Shown one piece after another: positions 59,743-64,000 of a stretch of 64,000 nt of DNA. The stretch comes from Solirubrobacteraceae bacterium (lineage in GTDB: Bacteria > Actinomycetota > Thermoleophilia > Solirubrobacterales > Solirubrobacteraceae): contig JADGPK010000010.1 in NCBI GenBank assembly GCA_017882445.1, positions 1 through 64,000 on the forward strand, read 5' to 3'. Below the pieces are notes generated by a model, which saw only the letters and a list, made by a program, of their open reading frames with translations, was not told where the DNA came from and did not search any database. Positions within the stretch are counted from its first letter, which is position 1. Each line of letters starts with the position of its first letter. The translations under genes were made by a program, and so were the position numbers.

Positions 59743-61833
59743 TTGAGCAGCTTTCTGACGAACCATGGGGTCGTCGTCGCCCTCGTTTGCGCCGCCTGTG
59801 CCGTGGTCTACGGTCTCGTGACCGCACGGTCCCTACTCGCGCTCTCACCGGGCAACGAGAAGATGCAGAGCATCTCGCTGGCGGTGCAGCAGGGCGCGCG
59901 CGCCTACCTGAACCGGCAGTACACGACGATCGCCGGCGTCGGCGTGGTGCTGTTCGTGGCGCTGATCTTCGTCCAGGACATCGCCGTTGCGGGCGGCTTC
60001 GCGATCGGCGGCCTGCTCTCCGGTTCGACCGGCTACATCGGCATGAACGTCTCCGTTCGCGCGAATGCCCGCGTGGCTGAGGCCGCGCGCGGTGGAGTCA
60101 CCCCGGCGCTGCGCGTCGCCTTCCAGGGGGGCGCCATCACGGGCCTGCTCGTGGTCGGGCTGGCGCTGATCGGCGTGGCCGGCTACTACGGCGCGCTGAC
60201 CTCGATCTTCAACGACAGCCAGAAGACCGCCGTCGACGCCCTGATCGGCCTCGGCTTCGGAGGCTCGCTGATCTCGGTGTTCGCGCGACTCGGCGGTGGA
60301 ATCTTCACGAAGGCCGCCGACGTCGGCGCCGACCTCGTCGGCAAGGTCGAGGCGGGCATCCCCGAGGACGATCCGCGCAACCCCGCGACGATCGCGGACA
60401 ACGTCGGCGACAACGTCGGCGACTGCGCCGGCATGGCGGCGGACCTGTTCGAGACCTATGCGGTCACCGCGGTGGCCGTGATGCTGCTCGGCGTGCTGAC
60501 CTTCAAACAGGAAGACGCGACGAGGGTGGTGCTGTATCCGCTCGTGCTCGGCGGCGCTGCGATCATCGCGTCGATCATCGGCACCTTCGCGGTCCGCTCG
60601 AGGTCCGGAAATGTCGAGCGCGCCCTCTACCAGGGCCTGATCGTCTCCGGGCTCCTCGCCGCAGCCGCCTTCGCGCCGATCACATACTGGCTGATGCACG
60701 GCCTCTCGGGCTTCGCCAGCGCCACCGAAATCCCGAGCGTGCACCCGCCCTCGTGGGGCCGCTTCTATCTGTGCTCGCTGATCGGAATCGCCGTGACCGC
60801 GTTCCTGTTCGTGATCACCGACTACTACACCTCGACGCGCTTCGGGCCCGTGAAGAAGACCGCCAAGGCCTCGATCACGGGTCACGCCACGAACATCATC
60901 CAGGGCTTCGGCTCGGGCATGCAGGCGACGGCGCTCCCCGCGATCGTGATCGTGCTCGGCATATTCGGCGCCTGGAAGCTCGCCGGCGGAGGCGTCACCG
61001 GGATCTACGGCATCGGCGTCGCCGTGGTCGGCCTGCTCTCGCTGACCGGGCTGATCGTCGCCCTGGACGCGTTCGGCCCGATCACCGACAACGCCGGCGG
61101 AATCGCGGAGATGGCCGACCTGCCCGAGGAGGTGCGCACCGTAACGGACCGGCTCGACGCGGTCGGCAACACGACCAAGGCGGTCACCAAGGGCTACGCG
61201 ATCGGCTCGGCCGTGCTGGCGGCCGTCGTGCTGTTCGCAGGCTTCCAGAAAGAACTCGAGGCCAAGATCGGGCACTCGATCTCCTTCGGCATCAACGATC
61301 CCCCAGTGCTGATCGGCCTGCTGCTCGGCGGGCTGATGGTGTGCCTGTTCGCCTCGCTCTCGATCGAGGCCGTCGGGCGTGCCGGCGGTGCGGTCGTGGA
61401 GGAGGTGCGGCGCCAGTTCCGCGAGCACCCCGGGATCATGGACTACTCCGAAGAGCCCGACTACGCGACCTGCGTGGACATCGTCACCAAGACCGCCCAG
61501 CGCGAGATGATCCTGCCCTCGATGCTGCCGATCGGGCTGACGCTGATCGTGGGCCTGATCGATCAGCAGGCGCTCGGCGGGCTGCTGATCGGCGTGATCG
61601 TCGTCGGCTTCTTCTTCGCCGTGCTGATGACCGCCGGAGGCGGAGCGTGGGACAACGCGAAGAAGCTGATCGAGGACGGCGCCTACGGTGGCAAGGGCTC
61701 GGACGCCCACGCCGCGTCGGTGACCGGCGACACGGTCGGCGACCCGTTCAAGGACACCGCCGGTCCTGCGATCAACCCGATGATCAAGGTCGCGAACATC
61801 GTCGCCATCCTCATCATCCCGATCATCACCTGA
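59743..61833 (+). CDS. hppA: Membrane-bound H+-pyrophosphatase, probable K+-independent type, TTG start
   Basis: [85 protein letters not shown] carries the Lys associated with K+-independent enzymes; ggagga upstream of TTG. Confidence 0.95.
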   Translation: MSSFLTNHGVVVALVCAACAVVYGLVTARSLLALSPGNEKMQSISLAVQQGARAYLNRQYTTIAGVGVVLFVALIFVQDIAVAGGFAIGGLLSGSTGYIGMNVSVRANARVAEAARGGVTPALRVAFQGGAITGLLVVGLALIGVAGYYGALTSIFNDSQKTAVDALIGLGFGGSLISVFARLGGGIFTKAADVGADLVGKVEAGIPEDDPRNPATIADNVGDNVGDCAGMAADLFETYAVTAVAVMLLGVLTFKQEDATRVVLYPLVLGGAAIIASIIGTFAVRSRSGNVERALYQGLIVSGLLAAAAFAPITYWLMHGLSGFASATEIPSVHPPSWGRFYLCSLIGIAVTAFLFVITDYYTSTRFGPVKKTAKASITGHATNIIQGFGSGMQATALPAIVIVLGIFGAWKLAGGGVTGIYGIGVAVVGLLSLTGLIVALDAFGPITDNAGGIAEMADLPEEVRTVTDRLDAVGNTTKAVTKGYAIGSAVLAAVVLFAGFQKELEAKIGHSISFGINDPPVLIGLLLGGLMVCLFASLSIEAVGRAGGAVVEEVRRQFREHPGIMDYSEEPDYATCVDIVTKTAQREMILPSMLPIGLTLIVGLIDQQALGGLLIGVIVVGFFFAVLMTAGGGAWDNAKKLIEDGAYGGKGSDAHAASVTGDTVGDPFKDTAGPAINPMIKVANIVAILIIPIIT

Positions 61834-61930
61834 GAGGCCGGACGCCGGACTCGCGCTCGCGTGCTCAAGGAGCGGCGGTGAGCGCGGTCCGGCTCCCGGC
61901 CGGTCCGCCAGGACCTAAGCTCACGTTGAG

Positions 61931-62128
61931 ATGAACGGCCGACAGGCGCACCGCATGGGCACCCTCGTGCTCTCGCTGCTGATGGTGGGTGTCGGCACGG
62001 CGCTGATCGTTCAGGTCGTGGACGGCCGCGGCAGCGTGATCTCGCCGCGCCTGCTGCTCGCCGTCCTGTTCGTCGCGGCGGGCGCCGGCCGGGTATACGC
62101 GGAGATACGCCGGGGTCGCGGCGCATGA
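61931..62128 (+). CDS. Small membrane protein, hypothetical
   Basis: 65 aa, two hydrophobic segments; TAAGCT 9 nt upstream; ATGA junction with downstream permease. Confidence 0.65.
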   Translation: MNGRQAHRMGTLVLSLLMVGVGTALIVQVVDGRGSVISPRLLLAVLFVAAGAGRVYAEIRRGRGA

Positions 62129-64000
62129 GCCCCGGCGAGGTCGAGCACGGCGCATCAGAGCTCGCGGCGCGCTCGCGCGTGGTCCTGCGGCGCAGCATCG
62201 GCTCGCCGATCCTCTTCTCGATCGTCTACACGTCGCTGGCGAGCGCGATCTACTTCTCGCTCGGCGTGATCGCCGGCCACGCGCTCGGGCTCACGCCGGT
62301 GGTGTTCCTGTTGGCGGCGCTGCTGTTCGCGCTGACGGCGATCACCTACGCCGAGGGTGCGTCCCTGCACCCGGAGCGCAGCGGTTCGACCGTGTTCGCG
62401 CGCTACGCCTTCAACGAGCTCGTGAGCTTCATCGCCGGCTGGGCGATCCTGCTCGACTACATCATCCTGATCGCCGTAACGGCGTACTCGGCGACGCAGT
62501 ACCTGCGTGAGTTCTGGAGCCCACTGGGCCAGCACGACGAGGCGCTCGCGCTGGCGCTCGCGTTCATCGCGCTGGTGGTGCTGGTGAACATCCGTGGCTT
62601 CGGCGGACGTCGCGCACGGCGGATCGGCATGCTCGTCATAGCCGACCTGGCCCTGCAGGGGTTCGTTGTGGTGCTCGGGCTGGCGCTGTTCTTCAACCCG
62701 CACACGCTGCTGAGTCCGATCCACCTGGGGCGCTCGCCGAGATGGTCGGACCTCGTCTTCGCCCTGACCATCGCCGCGATCTCCTTCACGAGCCTCGAGT
62801 CGGCCGCGGGGCTCGCCGGTGAGATCAGGATCACCCGCCGCGCGCTGAAGCGCGTGGTGTTCAGCGGCACCGCCACGGTGGTTGTGCTGTATGCCGGGAT
62901 CGCGCTGGTGGCGGTGACGGCGCTGCCGGTGCACGCGGGCCACACGGAACTGGCCAGCCGCTACATGAACTCCCCGATGGTGGGCGTCGTCGTGCACATG
63001 CGGCCGCACTGGCTGGCCGAAGCGTTGAAGTACCTGGTGGGGGGGCTGGGGACGCTGACGCTCCTGGCGGCCGCCAACTCGGCGATGCTCGGCCTCTCGC
63101 GGCTGGCGTATTCGCTGTCCACCAATCGCCAGATCCCGAGCGGCCTGGGGCGGCTGCATCCCGTGCGCTCGACTCCCTATGTTCTGATCATCCTGGCGGG
63201 CCTCATAGCGGCGGGGCTGGCGGCGACGGAGGACCTCGACTTCCTGATCGGCATCTACGCCTTCGGGGCGATGCTCGCGTTCACGATCGCCCACCTGTCG
63301 ATCTGCCGCCTGCGCTATTCGGAGGGCCACCTCGACCGTCCCTACCGGGTGCCGATGTCGGTGCGGGTGCGCGGCGGCGACCTGCCGCTGCCGGCCGTCT
63401 TCGGGGCGGTTGCCGCGGCGGCGGGCTGGGTGGCGGTCCTGGTCGTCCACGAGCCCGCTCGCTACGTGGGGCTCGGGTGGATGGCGCTCGGCCTGGCTGG
63501 GTACGTGGTCTACCGCCGCGCTGACGAAACGTCGCTGCTGCGGCGCGTGACCGTCTCGCCGGAGATCCTGCGCGCCGAGCAGCCGCGGGAGCGCGACTAC
63601 GGCTCGGTGCTCGTGCCGCTGTTCGGCACCGACCTCGACGACGACATCGTGCAGACCGCAGCGCTGCTCGTCTCGGGCGAGCCGACCGACGAGGCGGCGA
63701 TCGACACTGCGACGATCGAGGCGCTGTGGGTGTTCGTCATTCCGATGTCGCTGCCGTTGGACGCGAGCCTGCCCGACGCACACATCAAACACGCCCGCCA
63801 GGTGCTCGCGCGAGCCAAGGCCGTGGGGGAGGAGTACACCGGCGTGCACGTGGCCACCGCCACCGTGCGGACGCGCCGCGCGGGCTACGCGATCGTCGAC
63901 GAGGCGCGCAGGCGCGGTGTCGAGGCGATCGTGCTCGGCGCCGAGGAGCCGTCGCTGATCCGCGGCGGCGCGCGCCTCGGGGGTTTGGGAGGACAGCTGG
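62125..64000 (+). CDS. Second APC-family permease with C-terminal USP-like region, truncated by window end
   Basis: MSPGEVEHGASELAARSRVVLRRSIGSPILFSIVYTSLASAIYFSLGVIAGHALGLTPVV...; homologous in layout to 19769-21661; no stop before 64000, hence absent from the ORF track. Confidence 0.85.
   Translation, partial: MSPGEVEHGASELAARSRVVLRRSIGSPILFSIVYTSLASAIYFSLGVIAGHALGLTPVVFLLAALLFALTAITYAEGASLHPERSGSTVFARYAFNELVSFIAGWAILLDYIILIAVTAYSATQYLREFWSPLGQHDEALALALAFIALVVLVNIRGFGGRRARRIGMLVIADLALQGFVVVLGLALFFNPHTLLSPIHLGRSPRWSDLVFALTIAAISFTSLESAAGLAGEIRITRRALKRVVFSGTATVVVLYAGIALVAVTALPVHAGHTELASRYMNSPMVGVVVHMRPHWLAEALKYLVGGLGTLTLLAAANSAMLGLSRLAYSLSTNRQIPSGLGRLHPVRSTPYVLIILAGLIAAGLAATEDLDFLIGIYAFGAMLAFTIAHLSICRLRYSEGHLDRPYRVPMSVRVRGGDLPLPAVFGAVAAAAGWVAVLVVHEPARYVGLGWMALGLAGYVVYRRADETSLLRRVTVSPEILRAEQPRERDYGSVLVPLFGTDLDDDIVQTAALLVSGEPTDEAAIDTATIEALWVFVIPMSLPLDASLPDAHIKHARQVLARAKAVGEEYTGVHVATATVRTRRAGYAIVDEARRRGVEAIVLGAEEPSLIRGGARLGGLGGQL

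Noticed and set aside
59845-61710. 621-aa minus-strand ORF
   Set aside because: Antisense shadow of hppA.
62155-63849. 564-aa minus-strand ORF
   Set aside because: Antisense to the truncated APC permease beginning at 62125; low-complexity Arg/His/Gln-rich translation.

Overview
High-GC actinobacterial chromosome segment, probably Thermoleophilia/Solirubrobacterales-like by protein character; taxonomy was not verified. It is densely coded on both strands. No rRNA, tRNA, CRISPR array, transposase or phage module was recognised. From left to right: a cell-wall hydrolase, an FAD reductase and a VapBC-like pair; a cobalamin riboswitch driving a six-gene, stop/start-overlapping operon (three secreted/lipoprotein DUF4430 proteins, EcfT, a fused EcfA-EcfA', and an EcfS fused to a prenyltransferase-like alpha6/alpha6 repeat domain); PAP2 phosphatase, PduO-type cobalamin adenosyltransferase, pntAA/AB/B, glpD, folP, a divergent rho; an APC permease-USP fusion; a kdp locus with split KdpD; malic enzyme, polA, rpsA, coaE, uvrB, divIVA-like, uvrA; panBDC; acyl-CoA carboxylase; UDG family 4; tsaE-tsaB-rimI-tsaD; rex, a GCS2-type ligase, hppA, and a second APC-USP permease cut by the window end. 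The most exciting system is the riboswitch-controlled cluster at about 3.1-10.6 kb. It looks like a bacterial split intrinsic-factor/transcobalamin: the two folds of the animal B12 carriers (alpha6/alpha6 barrel and DUF4430-like beta domain) are on separate proteins and coupled to an ECF importer. Other notable signals are a degenerate Rho active site, unannotated small membrane ORFs at the head of kdp, a possible structured RNA before a cation exchanger, and a recurrent TANNNT-N6..9-RTG arrangement suggesting pervasive leaderless transcription.
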